Shown here piece by piece: positions 1 to 8,620 of a stretch of 64,000 nt of DNA. The notes under the pieces are model-generated. The model saw only the letters and a list, made by a program, of their open reading frames with translations. It was not told where the DNA came from and searched no databases. The stretch spans positions 1-64,000 of the forward strand of contig JAZKDE010000043.1 of NCBI GenBank assembly GCA_040387735.1, read 5' to 3'. How positions within the stretch are numbered: the stretch's first letter is position 1; each line of letters opens with the position of its first letter. Made by a program: the position numbers and the translations under genes. The DNA comes from Arcicella sp040387735. Lineage in GTDB: Bacteria > Bacteroidota > Bacteroidia > Cytophagales > Spirosomataceae.

Positions 1-159
1 ATTCAAAAAAATGATTTTCAGCGAAATTATGCTATAAAAGGCTAAATATGGAGTAATTCTTTAAAAATTAGAGCGTAAAGTTTTTTAGTATTTAAAACCA
101 ACCGAACAATAGTCTCGTATGTTAGGTCAACGTTTAACTTTTAAAACTTTTACTTCATT

Positions 160-1668
160 ATGCAAACTACAAAAATTAAAATTCTCTTAGCAACCTTCGT
201 TTTAGGCTTCTTGATAACTTCTTGCAAAACAGACGAAGTGGCTGTTACTCCTAAACCTGACGTAACTTTTTTTGCTCTTGTTGACGGAAAGCAGTTGCTC
301 AAAATAAACGCTATGAATTCAGAAATGGCTACTGCAACTGTTTCAATAACGGGTTTAGTAACCAACGATGCCTTATCTGCAATTGACTTTCGTCCAGCAA
401 CGGGCGAATTATACGGTGTAGGAATTCAAAATCGCTTGTATGTAATTAATCAAGAAACTGGTGTTGCCAGAGCAATTGGTACAGCAGTTCTTAATCCCGT
501 TATCAGTGGAAGCTCAGTAGGGCTTGATTTTAACCCTACCGTCGATAGAATCAGACTGGTAACTAATACTGGACAAAATTTGCGTTTACATCCAGAAACT
601 GGAGCTGTTGCAGCAACTGACGGAACAATCAACGGCGGTACCAGTCCAAGCATAGAATCGGTTGCTTATACCAACAATACAGCGGGAGCAACTACTACAA
701 TTTTATACGATATTGACTCAAAAACCGATAAACTTTACAAACAAGATCCACCCAATAATGGAACTTTAGTTGAAGTAGGTTCATTAGGGATTGACATTAC
801 TTCATCAGCGGGTTTTGACATTAATCCTGCGGGAGACGTTGCTCTTTCAGCTTTGATGGTATCAGGAAAATGGGAATTGCATCAGATAGATTTAACAACA
901 GGAAAATCAACTAAATTAGGCAACTTACCCACTGGAAATATCAATGGCTTGGCAATTCCAACAGCTCCAGTTGCTTATGCTATCGATGAAACTAACAATT
1001 TACTAATTTTCAACTATACTAATATTGGCACCCCAATTAGTAAAACTATCACAGGTTTACAAACGGGTGAAACCATTTTAGGAATTGATATGCGTCCTGC
1101 CACTGGACAATTATATGCTTTAGGAAGTTCGAGTCGATTGTATGTACTAAATACGGCTTCAGGAGCTGCAACGGTCATCGGAACAGCACCATTTACTACT
1201 TTATTGGCAGGAACATCTTTCGGATTTGATTTCAATCCCACCGTTGACAGAATTCGTTGTATCAGTAATACAGGACAAAATCTTAGATTACACCCAGATA
1301 CAGGACTAATTGCCGCAATTGATGGTTCATTAAATCCTGGAACACCCAGTATTGTTGCTTCGGCATATACCAATAACTTTGCAGGTGCTACCACTACTAT
1401 TTTGTACAATATTGATAGTATGACTGACAAACTTAACAAACAAGACCCACCAAATAATGGTACGCAAGTAGAAGTTGGAACTTTAGGAATAAACGTTGAA
1501 TCAGTAGGAGGTTTTGATATTACCAGCAGAGGAGGAATTGGATACGCTGCCTTGAAAGTAGGGACAGTTTCTTCAATTTATACGCTAAATTTAACATCTG
1601 GAGCGGCTACTAAAGTAGCAGATTTACCAACTTCAGTTCGTGCTTTTACAGTTGGCACAGGATTTTAA
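160..1668 (+). CDS. DUF4394 lipoprotein, two tandem domains
   Basis: A 502-aa secreted protein of unknown function. The N-terminus is a lipoprotein signal (hydrophobic segment ending in ITSC, Cys22), so it is probably lipid-anchored in the envelope. The rest is an internal duplication of about 230 residues: residues ~30-255 and ~260-500 both contain the series FRPATG, DFNPTVDRIR, NTGQNLRLHP and KQDPPNNGT, the signature of the DUF4394 family (beta-propeller-like repeats). The start is the ATG at 160. It is monocistronic: a strong hairpin terminator follows. The family assignment comes from motif recognition and the function is not known. Confidence 0.85.
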   Translation: MQTTKIKILLATFVLGFLITSCKTDEVAVTPKPDVTFFALVDGKQLLKINAMNSEMATATVSITGLVTNDALSAIDFRPATGELYGVGIQNRLYVINQETGVARAIGTAVLNPVISGSSVGLDFNPTVDRIRLVTNTGQNLRLHPETGAVAATDGTINGGTSPSIESVAYTNNTAGATTTILYDIDSKTDKLYKQDPPNNGTLVEVGSLGIDITSSAGFDINPAGDVALSALMVSGKWELHQIDLTTGKSTKLGNLPTGNINGLAIPTAPVAYAIDETNNLLIFNYTNIGTPISKTITGLQTGETILGIDMRPATGQLYALGSSSRLYVLNTASGAATVIGTAPFTTLLAGTSFGFDFNPTVDRIRCISNTGQNLRLHPDTGLIAAIDGSLNPGTPSIVASAYTNNFAGATTTILYNIDSMTDKLNKQDPPNNGTQVEVGTLGINVESVGGFDITSRGGIGYAALKVGTVSSIYTLNLTSGAATKVADLPTSVRAFTVGTGF

Positions 1669-1694
1669 ATAAATCTTTCTTGTTAGACATAGTT

Positions 1695-1730
1695 AAAAGC
1701 CTTTGAGAAATTAATCTCAAAGGCTTTTTT
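1695..1730 (+). terminator. Rho-independent terminator after the DUF4394 gene
   Basis: A perfect 14-bp stem (1695-1708 with 1715-1728, loop AATTAA) containing AAGCCTTTGAG is followed by a T-run. It lies 27 bp after the stop codon at 1668. Confidence 0.88.
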
Positions 1731-1791
1731 GTAGTCAAAACCTTATGCAGAATAATTTGTTTTGATGTTATAATTCCTAAAAAATCTCCAC

Positions 1792-1989
1792 ATGAAAACC
1801 ACAACAATTTTACTGAGCATATTTTACTTCCTATTCTGCATTTTTGTCATTTTTCATAATGCCTCCTATCGTTTGGAATTACTTTTTAGCGGTAAATATT
1901 TAGTATTTTTATTAATGAGTGTAGTTGTTTTTATCGTATTGATGAAGGTGGTTCAGGAAATAAATAGCGAAGATGGAAACGATTTTTAA
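1792..1989 (+). CDS. Small two-helix membrane protein, unknown
   Basis: A 65-aa protein made almost entirely of two hydrophobic segments (about residues 5-22 and 34-52) with a short acidic C-terminal tail (NSEDGNDF). The layout recalls small LapA-like or phage-shock accessory membrane proteins, but no family motif is decisive. The start is the ATG at 1792. It stands alone between two terminators. The coding call rests on the coherent membrane topology; no function is assigned. Confidence 0.55.
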   Translation: MKTTTILLSIFYFLFCIFVIFHNASYRLELLFSGKYLVFLLMSVVVFIVLMKVVQEINSEDGNDF

Positions 1990-2052
1990 AGACTATACGT
2001 TTATTACACAATTCACAATTCTTTCGAGGATGTTATGGGTTGTGTTCAATAG

Positions 2053-2083
2053 AAAAAGGCAGGGAGTTCCATTCCCTGCCTTT
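2053..2083 (-). terminator. Terminator of the rhodopsin gene
   Basis: An 11-bp perfect stem (2055-2065 with 2073-2083; GGCAGGGA/TCCCTGCC core, 7-nt loop) lies 33 bp beyond the rhodopsin stop codon. Read on the minus strand it is followed by a T-rich tract. Confidence 0.8.
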
Positions 2084-2115
2084 ACTATGTTAATCGCATT
2101 TTTACTTGTGGTTGG

Positions 2116-2874
2116 TTAAGCAAGTTTTACTTGTTCAGCAGCAGTTGCCTTCTTGGCAATTGTGTAAACTACTAAACCAAACCCGATTTTATTAATAGCA
2201 TCAGCAATATTGTAAGCCAAATCAACTGGTGAATTTTTGGTAAAGTCTGCACCCTCTACTAATCCGTGAAGGATATTACCGGGTAACATACAGTATCCGA
2301 TTGGGTAAATTGCCCAACCGACTAATGTAAACCATCTCATCACTTTGTAACCTTCAATCACAGCTACATTACCCGAAGAAGCCGCTAATTTAGACGCTTC
2401 GCCTAAATAAATTTCGTAAATAATTACAGCCCAACCAATTGTTGAGATAACTCCCCACATTACGTTATTATCAGGAGTGATTGCCTCTCCGATATAGCCT
2501 GCGACTAACATCAAGATTGAGCCTGCCAATAACCTGATTAACATTCCACCTTTTGCACCTGCTGGTTTCAAGATTAAGAAATACTCAATACACATCAAAG
2601 GCACTGTTAAAGTCCAGTCAATATAACGGAATTGGGTTGGTGATGTACCTGTCTCTAACCAAACACCTCTCATATAAAAGTAGTGAACGGCAGCGATGAA
2701 CGTAATTAATGCAGAAATAAGTAGTGATGTTTTCCACTTGTCAGTAACCGTGCCTCTTTCAACAATAAAAAAAATAGAGGCTGCCAACATAGACATGTAG
2801 CCCGTAAAAAATGTAAATCCGATGTAATCACCAGCTTGGAGATTACCATTCAAGAGGATGTTGAATGTGTTCAT
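2116..2874 (-). CDS. Green-absorbing proton-pumping rhodopsin (proteorhodopsin type)
   Basis: A 252-aa seven-helix retinal protein that would pump protons out of the cell in light. Helix C reads RYIDWTLTVPLMCIE. This gives Arg83, counter-ion/acceptor Asp86, Thr90 and donor Glu97, matching the D-T-E pattern of proton pumps (Asp97/Thr101/Glu108 of proteorhodopsin with an 11-residue offset). His64 matches the His75 that pairs with the counter-ion. The retinal Schiff-base lysine is Lys229 in ADAINKIGFG. The spectral-tuning site (position 105 in proteorhodopsin) is Met94, which in this family means green absorption. Gly147 in helix E might open a carotenoid-binding fenestration, but this cannot be decided from the sequence alone. 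The retinal-forming blh lies 117 bp upstream on the same strand. Confidence 0.97.
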   Translation of the reverse strand: MNTFNILLNGNLQAGDYIGFTFFTGYMSMLAASIFFIVERGTVTDKWKTSLLISALITFIAAVHYFYMRGVWLETGTSPTQFRYIDWTLTVPLMCIEYFLILKPAGAKGGMLIRLLAGSILMLVAGYIGEAITPDNNVMWGVISTIGWAVIIYEIYLGEASKLAASSGNVAVIEGYKVMRWFTLVGWAIYPIGYCMLPGNILHGLVEGADFTKNSPVDLAYNIADAINKIGFGLVVYTIAKKATAAEQVKLA

Positions 2875-2913
2875 AATGATAAATGTTTAAGTTTTAATGG
2901 ATTTTTTAAATAT

Positions 2914-2940
2914 GAAATTACACTATTTCAATCATACAAC
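2914..2940 (-). promoter_or_regulatory. Weak candidate promoter for the rhodopsin gene
   Basis: On the minus strand the 117-bp gap before the rhodopsin holds GTTG (2937-2940), a 16-bp spacer and TAATTTC (2914-2920). This resembles the Bacteroidota TTTG-N19-TAnnTTTG promoter, but the spacer is short. It would allow the rhodopsin to be transcribed separately from blh. Confidence 0.25.
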
Positions 2941-2991
2941 TTTGTGTGTATTTTTTTTGTTTAATCTATCTGAAAAAAAAATAAACAAAAC

Positions 2992-3948
2992 TCATTCTTC
3001 GTCGTGGTTCATTTGATGAGCAATAATAAGGTGCGGTAGAGTAATGAGAGAAATGAAGATAAATAAGATGGGAAATGGGTCGTAGTACTCTAAAGACACC
3101 TTACAATACCACAAAAAAGCACACAGAAAAGCAATTGCCAATAATGAAAAGGGTAATGTTTTCAAATAAACTAACTTAAAAGAAAGAGTAGGATAATCTT
3201 TGCGTAAATAATCATGAATATTATCAAAAGCACAGAGAGCGTGCCATCCACCAAAATACAGAGCAAAAGCGGGCAATAATGGTAACCAAGCCGATGACGC
3301 AAGAATCAAACAAAGGCGAACAATTCTAATTTTATCAAAATTTATTAAATATTCTGATTGAGCAACAATGAATATAGTGGTAAAAGACAAGCCCAATAAA
3401 TATAATATTTGCTTGACATTCATGTTAATAATGTTCCAAAAAACTAAAAAATAACCCTGATTTCCAGCCATTTTAATTACAATGGGTTCCACTTCATTTA
3501 TATGCGATAGAAGAATAAATGACAAAATATAAAATCCGTAAATTAGTCTTGTAAATGACCAAATCAACACATTTTTGGGCACTTTTTCTAAATCTGTTTC
3601 GCCAAAATGCCAAGCTGAAATAATTAAGAAAATCATTAAACTTAATCCCGAAAACCAAAACCACAATAGAGCATAGATCGCCATTATTAGCAAATATTTT
3701 ACGAGAAATTTTTTTATATCATACACTTTATTCCATTTTCTATCCGTCGCTTTTTGAATTAAATGGTCTAAAGCACCGTGAGGAATACCCGTTAAAAGTA
3801 TCAATGAAACAAAGAAAACCATTTGAATATTTTGAGGTAAAATACCTTGTAAAAATTGCCAAATTAGTAATATAAAACCTAATAACACGGTTAGCCAGGT
3901 AGGGCTTTTTACGAATACATTGAATATCTGCGATTTCATTTTGTTCAA
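2992..3948 (-). CDS. blh: Brp/Blh beta-carotene 15,15'-dioxygenase
   Basis: A 318-aa integral membrane enzyme that cleaves beta-carotene into two molecules of retinal, the chromophore of the neighbouring rhodopsin. Several hydrophobic helices carry the family's iron-binding histidine motifs: GIPHGALDH (near residue 57), SAWHFGE (near 110), GGWHALCAFDNIHD (near 230) and PHLIIAHQMNH at the C-terminus. The start is the ATG at 3948; a second ATG three codons later is equally possible. In most genomes blh follows the rhodopsin gene; here it precedes it. It diverges from ridA, so the 139-bp gap to 4088 should carry promoters in both directions. Confidence 0.92.
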   Translation of the reverse strand: MNKMKSQIFNVFVKSPTWLTVLLGFILLIWQFLQGILPQNIQMVFFVSLILLTGIPHGALDHLIQKATDRKWNKVYDIKKFLVKYLLIMAIYALLWFWFSGLSLMIFLIISAWHFGETDLEKVPKNVLIWSFTRLIYGFYILSFILLSHINEVEPIVIKMAGNQGYFLVFWNIINMNVKQILYLLGLSFTTIFIVAQSEYLINFDKIRIVRLCLILASSAWLPLLPAFALYFGGWHALCAFDNIHDYLRKDYPTLSFKLVYLKTLPFSLLAIAFLCAFLWYCKVSLEYYDPFPILFIFISLITLPHLIIAHQMNHDEE

Positions 3949-4087
3949 TTAGATTACACCAATACTTAAACAAGTGTTAAATTAGTTTGTTTGAATTAAT
4001 TTTTAAGCCCTTAGAAAGACATAAATCAATAAAAACCCTCACGATTTTGTAACTTCGCAGACTAATCAAACCAACAAGCGAAAAACG

Positions 4088-4456
4088 ATGAAACAAATCA
4101 TTTTTACCGAAAAAGCACCCGCTGCTATTGGTCCATATTCTCAAGCAGTTCTTTCAAACGGAACATTGTACGTTTCGGGCCAAATAGCCTTTGCTTTGGC
4201 AGAAGCTGGTGCGAGTATCCAAGATGAAACTCGTCAGGTAATGGAAAATTTAAAGGCAATTTTAGAAGCCGCAAACATGAGTTTTGAAAATGTCGTGAAA
4301 TGTTCAATCTTCGTAAAAGACATGAATAATTTTGTGGCAATCAACGGAATTTATGGCGAATATTTTACCGCTAATCCTCCTGCTCGTGAAACAGTAGAAG
4401 TTGCTCGTTTACCGAAAGATGTAAATGTTGAAATTTCGTGTATCGCAGTTAGCTAA
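4088..4456 (+). CDS. ridA: RidA family enamine/imine deaminase
   Basis: A 122-aa small trimeric enzyme that hydrolyses reactive 2-aminoacrylate-type enamines released by PLP enzymes, protecting the cell. It has the family series GPYSQA (Tyr17), YVSGQIA, NPPARETVEVARLPKD (substrate-binding Arg100) and VEIS (Glu115). The loop after SGQ is somewhat shorter than in Escherichia coli RidA. The length is typical. The start is the ATG at 4088. A TAACTTCG block at 4050-4057 resembles a Bacteroidota -7 element, but there is no clear -33 box. Confidence 0.93.
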   Translation: MKQIIFTEKAPAAIGPYSQAVLSNGTLYVSGQIAFALAEAGASIQDETRQVMENLKAILEAANMSFENVVKCSIFVKDMNNFVAINGIYGEYFTANPPARETVEVARLPKDVNVEISCIAVS

Positions 4457-4457
4457 G

Positions 4458-4543
4458 TTGTGAATTAGTGATTTAGTAAATTGTGAATTAAAATATATGT
4501 TCACTTCCAATATTCGCTAAATCACTCGCTCACTAAATCACAA
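4458..4543. repeat. Imperfect inverted repeat between ridA and gltX
   Basis: TTGTGAATTAGTGATTTAG (from 4458) is echoed in reverse complement by CTAAATCACTCGCTCACTAAATCACAA (ending at 4543). The arms are rich in GTGATTTAG units and several pairings are possible. It could be the terminator of ridA or part of the gltX leader. Confidence 0.4.
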
Positions 4544-4550
4544 ATAAAAA

Positions 4551-6062
4551 ATGTCCAATAATCAAGTAAGAGTACGTTTTGCACCGAGTCCAACAGGGGC
4601 TTTGCACATTGGTGGGGTCAGAACAGCATTATATAACTATTTATTAGCCAAACAGTTAGGTGGCAAAATGCTTCTTCGTATTGAAGATACAGACCAAACT
4701 CGGTTTGTGGAAGGAGCCGAAAAATATATTATCGAAGCCCTTTCATGGGTGGGTATCACCATTGATGAAGGTATCGGTGTTGGCGGGCCACACGCTCCTT
4801 ATCGCCAGTCTGAACGTAAACCAATGTACATGGATTATGCCATGCAATTGATTAATTCGGGCAAAGCCTATTACGCCTTTGATACTTCTGAAGAATTGGA
4901 TGCGATGCGTCAAACCCTTGAAAGCCAAGGCTCTGCATTTCAGTACAATGCCGTTACGAGAATTAAATTAAATAATTCTTTGACCCTTTCAGAAGAAGAA
5001 ACTAACGCAAAAATTGCCGCAGGAACTCCTTATGTCATTCGTCTGAAAGTACCAGCTAAAGAAGAAATTCGGTTCAAAGATATTATTCGTGACTGGGTTC
5101 ACGTTCATTCTTCAACGATTGACGATAAAGTTTTAATGAAGTCAGACGGAATGCCAACTTACCACCTTGCCAACGTAGTGGATGACCATTTAATGGAAAT
5201 TTCACACGTTATTCGTGGCGAAGAATGGCTACCCTCAGCTCCTTTGCACATTCTTTTATACCGTGCTTTGGGTTGGGAAAATACAATGCCACAATTTGCC
5301 CATTTACCGCTTTTGTTGAAACCAGAAGGCAACGGAAAATTGTCAAAGCGTGATGCTGATTTAGGTGGTTTTCCAGTTTTTCCTTTAGAATGGATCAATC
5401 CGGACGGTACAAAAGCATTAGGATTTAGAGAAGAAGGTTACTTGAAAGATGCTCTTGTAAACTTCTTAGCCTTCTTAGGTTGGAATCCAGGGACAGAGCA
5501 AGAAATATTTTCAATGGACGAATTGATTTCGGCATTTTCACTGGAAAGAATCAATAAAGCTGGTGCAAAATTTGACATCAATAAAGCAAAATGGTATAAT
5601 CAACAATACTTAAAATTGCAATCTGATGAAGCATTAGCACAAACATATTTAGCTGATTTTGAAGCAGATAAAGCTCAAAAAATCGTTCATTTGTTCAAGG
5701 AAAGAGTAACTTTCCCTCAAGAAATCACACAAGAAGCTAAAAATCTTTTCACCGCTCCCGAAACATTTGATGCAACAATTGTAACTTCAAAATGGAATTT
5801 GGATGCAAAAACAGGAATTACCGCTTTTGCGAATGCTGTACCAAATATCGAGAATTTTGTTGCTGAAGAGATAAAACATACTTTACACGATGTATTTGAA
5901 AAATTAGGAATCAAAATGGGAAAAGTAATGCAAATGTTGCGGGTGGCCGTTACGGGTGCAGGAGCTGGACCAGATTTGATGCTTTCAATGGAGATTATTG
6001 GTAAAGATGCAGTGATTGCAAGACTTGAAAAAGCTTTGAATGAATTGCCTCAAATTGATTAG
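4551..6062 (+). CDS. gltX: Glutamyl-tRNA synthetase
   Basis: A 503-aa class I aminoacyl-tRNA synthetase charging tRNA(Glu) with glutamate in the cytoplasm. The Rossmann HIGH motif appears as HIGG (residues 19-22) inside FAPSPTGALHIGG. The KMSKS loop is KLSKRD (263-268) in GNGKLSKRDADLGG. The C-terminal half is the helical anticodon-binding domain. The length is normal. gatC lies shortly downstream. Because GatCAB amidates misacylated Glu-tRNA(Gln), the two functions may be linked, but this gltX could equally be fully discriminating. Confidence 0.97.
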   Translation: MSNNQVRVRFAPSPTGALHIGGVRTALYNYLLAKQLGGKMLLRIEDTDQTRFVEGAEKYIIEALSWVGITIDEGIGVGGPHAPYRQSERKPMYMDYAMQLINSGKAYYAFDTSEELDAMRQTLESQGSAFQYNAVTRIKLNNSLTLSEEETNAKIAAGTPYVIRLKVPAKEEIRFKDIIRDWVHVHSSTIDDKVLMKSDGMPTYHLANVVDDHLMEISHVIRGEEWLPSAPLHILLYRALGWENTMPQFAHLPLLLKPEGNGKLSKRDADLGGFPVFPLEWINPDGTKALGFREEGYLKDALVNFLAFLGWNPGTEQEIFSMDELISAFSLERINKAGAKFDINKAKWYNQQYLKLQSDEALAQTYLADFEADKAQKIVHLFKERVTFPQEITQEAKNLFTAPETFDATIVTSKWNLDAKTGITAFANAVPNIENFVAEEIKHTLHDVFEKLGIKMGKVMQMLRVAVTGAGAGPDLMLSMEIIGKDAVIARLEKALNELPQID

Positions 6063-6094
6063 AAAATTTAATAGAAAACATTCACTCATTGAAA

Positions 6095-6271
6095 ATGGCT
6101 AAGAAAAAAGAAGTTAAAAAAGAAGAACTTCCAAAGGTTCACAAAGACCTTGAGGGGTTCGATATTTCAATAAACTCTTTCGGAGAAATCAATCGTTCGA
6201 TTGATATTGAGAAAATCAATGAGTTTTTGAATAAAAATATGGACGATAAGAAATTGAGAAACAGAGAATAA
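6095..6271 (+). CDS. Small charged conserved-type hypothetical protein
   Basis: 58 aa if it begins at the ATG at 6095 (MAKKKEVKKEEL); the longer reading frame would need the TTG at 6089. The protein is soluble and highly charged, with a lysine-rich N-terminus followed by a predicted helix rich in Ile/Asp/Asn (DLEGFDISINSFGEINRS). It lies 32 bp after gltX and before gatC on the same strand, so it may be co-transcribed. I do not recognise a family and assign no function. Confidence 0.6.
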   Translation: MAKKKEVKKEELPKVHKDLEGFDISINSFGEINRSIDIEKINEFLNKNMDDKKLRNRE

Positions 6272-6378
6272 GAGGTTCTTAGGTAATAGTCAGTATAAAG
6301 TATTGGAAATTTTTTAACGTAAGTTTAGTTTCAAGAACAGCTATTACTTTGTACCTACTATCTAAAATATGATAGACT

Positions 6379-6663
6379 ATGATAGACAAAGAAGCATTAC
6401 AAAAAATAGCTCATCTCGCACGATTGGAGATGCCAGAATCTTCCGAAAAAGAATTAATTGATTCGCTGAATTCTGTATTAAATTGGATGGAAGAATTGAA
6501 TGAAATTAATACGGATAACGTAAAACCATTAACTCACATGAGCCTGGAAATCAACGCTTTGCGTGAAGATAAAGTTATCCCGAATATTAGCCGTGAACAA
6601 GGATTAAAAAATGCTCCTAAACAAGATGGCGAGTACTTTAGAGTTCCGAAGGTAATGGAATAA
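6379..6663 (+). CDS. gatC: Asp/Glu-tRNA amidotransferase subunit C
   Basis: 94-aa subunit C of the GatCAB complex, which converts Asp-tRNA(Asn) or Glu-tRNA(Gln) to the amide forms. GatC wraps around GatA and stabilises it. Family features are the N-terminal IAHLARLEM helix, the LNWMEELNEINTDNVKPLTH segment and the C-terminal DGEYFRVPKVME tail. The start is the ATG at 6379. The sequence just upstream repeats ATGATAGAC, which offers a second out-of-frame ATG at 6369. gatA and gatB are not in this window. Confidence 0.93.
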   Translation: MIDKEALQKIAHLARLEMPESSEKELIDSLNSVLNWMEELNEINTDNVKPLTHMSLEINALREDKVIPNISREQGLKNAPKQDGEYFRVPKVME

Positions 6664-6666
6664 TTT

Positions 6667-6717
6667 TTAGAGGAAAGAGTTTAGAAAACAGAACTTTTTC
6701 TAAACTCTTTCCTCTAA
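6667..6717. terminator. 22-bp perfect bidirectional terminator (gatC / aroB)
   Basis: The arms 6667-6688 and 6696-6717 pair perfectly over 22 bp (AGAGGAAAGAGTTTAG core) around a 7-nt loop, with T-runs on both sides. It sits in the 59-bp gap between the convergent gatC and aroB stop codons and can end both transcripts. Confidence 0.9.
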
Positions 6718-6722
6718 TTATC

Positions 6723-7745
6723 TTACATATAATACTCCAACGCCTTTTTCATTTCTGTCTTTGAAACCGGTACGTCGTAAGTACATTTTCCTGCACCTTC
6801 CAGAAGTGAGAAGCGTACTTCTTTTCCTTTATTCTTCTTGTCTTGAGCAGTTAAAGCGATAATTTGCTCAATATCAGACTCTTTAATCGTAGCTTTTCCG
6901 TAAACCGAAAAGATAAATTCTTCGATATTTTCCAACGTTTTTTGGTCAATCATTCCACGCTCGAAAGAAATAAAAGCTTCGCAAATCATGCCCGCTGCAA
7001 TGGCTTCACCGTGGAGTAAATGTAATTTTGGTTTTCCCAAGAAATATGTCTCAATAGCGTGTCCGAGTGTATGTCCAAAATTTAGGATTTTCCGAATACC
7101 CTTTTCCGTTGGGTCAGCCTCCACAATTTGCTGTTTGATGGCTACTGAATGAGTAATTAAATCAGAGAAATCTTGTTCTTCAAAATCTTTTCTACGGATT
7201 TCATCCCATTTTTTTTCATCCATAATTAGACAATGCTTTATGATTTCGGCAAAGCCAGAACGTAATTCACTAAATGGTAATGTTTTAAGAAAATTCGCAT
7301 CAATCAAAACCGTTTTTGGAATTTGAAAAACACCAATATGATTCTTAAATCCGTGAAAATCAATTCCTAACTTACCCCCTACGCTGGCATCAACTTGCGA
7401 TAGTAATGTGGTTGGAATTTGGATAAAATCAATTCCTCTTTTGTACGTTGCCGCACAAAAACCACCCATATCTCCAATAACCCCACCACCCAAATCTATC
7501 ACTAAACTATGACGGTCTAATTCGTGGTCAGTCATGGCTTCCCAGATGGCCTGACAAGTGCCTAAATGTTTCTCGGATTCTCCCGACTTGATTTTCACTA
7601 AATTGTGTTTTGGCAAGAATGGCTTAATGATAGAATAACAATAGCGAAAGGTTTTTTCATCAACAATTACCTGTATTTTGGTATATGGATTGGCATTTAG
7701 AAATGCAGGAAGGCTCTCGGAAACGGAAGAAATAGTAACAGACAT
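6723..7745 (-). CDS. aroB: 3-dehydroquinate synthase
   Basis: A 340-aa NAD- and metal-dependent enzyme converting DAHP to 3-dehydroquinate, step two of the shikimate pathway. It has the NAD-binding GGGVIGDMGGF (residues 86-96), YKRGIDFIQIPTTLLSQVDASVGGK, FAEIIKH (metal ligand Glu167), NFGHTLGHA (His229) and HGEA (His245). The start was moved to the ATG at 7745: the longer frame begins at a TTG (7811) and adds 22 residues that do not resemble the family, overlapping the region just after the upstream hairpin. Confidence 0.95.
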   Translation of the reverse strand: MSVTISSVSESLPAFLNANPYTKIQVIVDEKTFRYCYSIIKPFLPKHNLVKIKSGESEKHLGTCQAIWEAMTDHELDRHSLVIDLGGGVIGDMGGFCAATYKRGIDFIQIPTTLLSQVDASVGGKLGIDFHGFKNHIGVFQIPKTVLIDANFLKTLPFSELRSGFAEIIKHCLIMDEKKWDEIRRKDFEEQDFSDLITHSVAIKQQIVEADPTEKGIRKILNFGHTLGHAIETYFLGKPKLHLLHGEAIAAGMICEAFISFERGMIDQKTLENIEEFIFSVYGKATIKESDIEQIIALTAQDKKNKGKEVRFSLLEGAGKCTYDVPVSKTEMKKALEYYM

Positions 7746-7815
7746 GATTTGAGTCGTAAGTCGAAAGTCATCCGTTAAAAATGACCCCGAAAATGTAAAT
7801 ATTAGACTCAAAATT

Positions 7816-7849
7816 ACCTAATTTTATCAAGGTTAAGATAAAATTAGGT
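7816..7849 (-). terminator. Hairpin downstream of the DeoR regulator
   Basis: A perfect 13-bp inverted repeat, ACCTAATTTTATC (7816-7828) with GATAAAATTAGGT (7837-7849) and an 8-nt loop, lies 27 bp after the DeoR stop codon and upstream of aroB. The stem is AT-rich and no long U-run follows, so termination may be partial. Confidence 0.6.
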
Positions 7850-7876
7850 CTTAAAATTTGCTTTGATAGAATAAAT

Positions 7877-8620
7877 TTATCGGATTTGATTAACCTTTGC
7901 GTGATAACTTTCCAATAGTGAGTGATTAGGGGTAAGTTCGGTAATGAGATAATCAACTTTATCGAGTGAGCATACTTGCAAACGAAGTGAAGAATTTAGT
8001 TTCTCCGAAATCATAGGCGTAATTAATTGCTTTGAAGCTTTTATCATCGCCTTTTTTACCTGCACAACTTCATAATCTGAATCACTGATACAATCTTGGT
8101 CAAAACCATTAATTCCCATAATACACAAATCAGCTTTAATTTCATTAATTTTAGAAACAACCTCACCACCAATGCTAATTTTAGAAGAATTAGACAATCT
8201 TCCGCCTAATAAAATAACTTCTGTATTGGGATGTTCAGCCAATTCTAATGCAATTAAAGGGCTAACCGTAAAAAAAGTTACGCTCAAATTTTCGGGTAAA
8301 AGATTGGCAATAACCCGAATTGTTGTACCTCCACTGCACAAAATGGTCATTCCGTCCTGAATCAGAGCAATTGTTTTTTTTGCAATAATATTCTTTTCTT
8401 CGTAAGCGTACGTCTCTTCCTGCGTAGCGGTAAAATTGTACGACTTTGATAACGCCCCCCCGTGCACTTTCACAATCTTTTCATCCTGTGCCAATTCATT
8501 GAGATCCCTTCTGATGGTATCTTCTGAAACATTAAGTTCTAAACTCAAATCAGAAGATAACACTTTATTGTGCAGATTTATCTGTTTTATAATTAGTGCT
8601 TGACGCTCTTTTTTGAGCAT
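7877..8620 (-). CDS. DeoR/GlpR family transcriptional regulator
   Basis: A 247-aa sugar-responsive repressor type. The N-terminal winged helix is ERQALIIKQINLHNKVLSSDLS...VSEDTIRRDLNEL, followed by the family's VHGGAL. The C-terminal DeoR sensor domain (ribose-5-phosphate-isomerase fold) starts near KKTIALIQDGMTILCSGGTT and binds sugar phosphates in relatives. I prefer the ATG at 8620 (MLKKERQ) because family members begin this way; an ATG at 8644 adds eight residues. It is transcribed away from the SusC/SusD block, so it is a candidate regulator of that uptake locus (inference from position). Confidence 0.9.
   Translation of the reverse strand: MLKKERQALIIKQINLHNKVLSSDLSLELNVSEDTIRRDLNELAQDEKIVKVHGGALSKSYNFTATQEETYAYEEKNIIAKKTIALIQDGMTILCSGGTTIRVIANLLPENLSVTFFTVSPLIALELAEHPNTEVILLGGRLSNSSKISIGGEVVSKINEIKADLCIMGINGFDQDCISDSDYEVVQVKKAMIKASKQLITPMISEKLNSSLRLQVCSLDKVDYLITELTPNHSLLESYHAKVNQIR

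Noticed and set aside
1014..1439. 141-codon minus-strand ORF
   Set aside because: Antisense shadow of the repetitive DUF4394 gene; no coding features of its own.
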